Assembly: GCA_052034005.1 (NCBI GenBank)
Contig: JBPOJB010000071.1
Span: 1 to 32,539 of the forward strand
DNA: 32,539 nucleotides
Origin: JAAYDI01 sp052034005
Lineage (GTDB): Bacteria > Planctomycetota > Planctomycetia > Pirellulales > Pirellulaceae
Direction: 5' to 3'
Below, piece after piece: positions 32,170 through 32,539 of this stretch. The position numbers were made by a program, and so were the translations under genes. The notes beneath the pieces are model-generated. The model was not told the origin of the DNA, did not search any database, and saw only the letters and a program-made list of their open reading frames with translations. Numbering within the stretch: position 1 is the first letter of the stretch; each line of letters opens with the position of its first letter.

Positions 32170-32539
32170 CCCGGCTGTCTAACCGCAGGCCCAACAGGCC
32201 GCGCGGTGTGGGGAGGCGGCTGCCAGCGCATCCCCGCGCCGCCTCTGCAGTGCAGCGGTGGGGACGTTCGCGCGCGGGCCGGCGTCCGCCTGGCGGCGGA
32301 CTCCACCTGTGTAACCGCAGGCCCAACGGGCCGCGCGCTGTGGGGAGGCGGTCGGCAGCGAATCCACGCCTGACCAGCGCACGCACCCGGTCCCTCAGCC
32401 GCCACAGTTGTCCCGCCGCGGGCTCAGGTGCCGGCCGCCGGTGTCCAGCGCGCGCTCACGCCGTCCGCCTGACGGCGGACTCTGGCCCTGCGGTTACACA
32501 GGCCAGCGGACGGCGTGCTGCGGGAAGGTGGCTGCCAGC
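32170..32539. repeat. Right array of the same hairpin repeat family
   Basis: Three further copies, the first partial, fill most of the 461-bp gene-free end of the window. Copy 6 (32409-32539) matches the left copies closely, with GTCCGCC-TGAC-GGCGGAC at 32463-32480 and CTGCGGTTACACAG at 32488-32501. Copy 5 has a variant hairpin (GTCCGCC-TGGC-GGCGGAC, 32284-32301). In copy 5 the 14-mer stands in the opposite orientation, CTGTGTAACCGCAG (32307-32320); partial copy 4 has CTGTCTAACCGCAG (32175-32188). Between the LRR stop (32078) and 32170 nothing is recognisable. The array continues past the window edge. Confidence 0.85.

Overview
The window looks like chromosomal DNA of a member of the Planctomycetota, with very high GC in coding third positions. 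The evidence is family content rather than a marker gene. It has two sigma-factor genes, one overlapping a transmembrane Ser/Thr kinase gene and one overlapping an anti-sigma-like gene. It also has a second kinase-TPR protein, Tat-exported Gfo/Idh/MocA and aldo/keto-reductase proteins, a PQQ-type beta-propeller, a 12-repeat LRR lipoprotein, a BNR/Asp-box protein, and a tyrosine-recombinase remnant of the type common in planctomycetes. I cannot fix the class.

Layout. Positions 1-413 hold three tandem copies of a GC-rich hairpin repeat. The array cuts off a tyrosine-recombinase gene (minus), of which only about the first 53 codons remain (414-572). A tRNA-Arg(CCG) gene follows (739-812, minus). 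Next is a 934-aa protein on the minus strand that fuses an archaeo-eukaryotic primase-like domain (TOTE type), an SF2 helicase and a DUF559/Vsr-like nuclease. The last codons of that gene lie in a 22-nt near-copy of the 5' end of the tRNA-Arg gene. Together 1-3794 reads as a mobile-element or defence-type junction at a tRNA.

Positions 3795-15273 hold mostly metabolic and surface genes as short units. They encode a uroporphyrinogen-decarboxylase-family protein (+), a Tat-exported nucleoside-hydrolase-like protein (-), a single-chain iron-sulfur L-serine dehydratase (+), an aldehyde dehydrogenase (+) and a secreted Asp-box protein (-). Then come an ECF sigma factor, a membrane anti-sigma-like protein and a secreted protein with two duplicated domains (+), followed by a Tat-exported Gfo/Idh/MocA oxidoreductase (-). 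Positions 15500-21483 hold an overlapping addB-addA-like pair for DNA double-strand-break processing.

Positions 21520-25504 (minus) run from a Deg-type serine protease to a sigma factor and then to a kinase with six predicted membrane segments; the sigma and kinase genes overlap ATG/TGA. Positions 25758-27607 (plus) pair a Tat-exported aldo/keto-reductase fold, which lacks most catalytic residues, with a four-haem cytochrome c. Positions 27779-32078 (plus) form a tightly coupled trio: an exported PQQ-like propeller, a membrane Ser/Thr kinase with a predicted external TPR domain, and an LRR lipoprotein. Each junction is a 4-base ATGA overlap. The window ends (32170-32539) in further copies of the repeat seen at its start.

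The points most worth following are the primase-helicase-nuclease protein with its tRNA-derived scar, the repeat family with an inverted inner segment, and the propeller-kinase-LRR operon as a possible envelope-sensing module. All functions are inferred from reading the sequence; no database search was possible.
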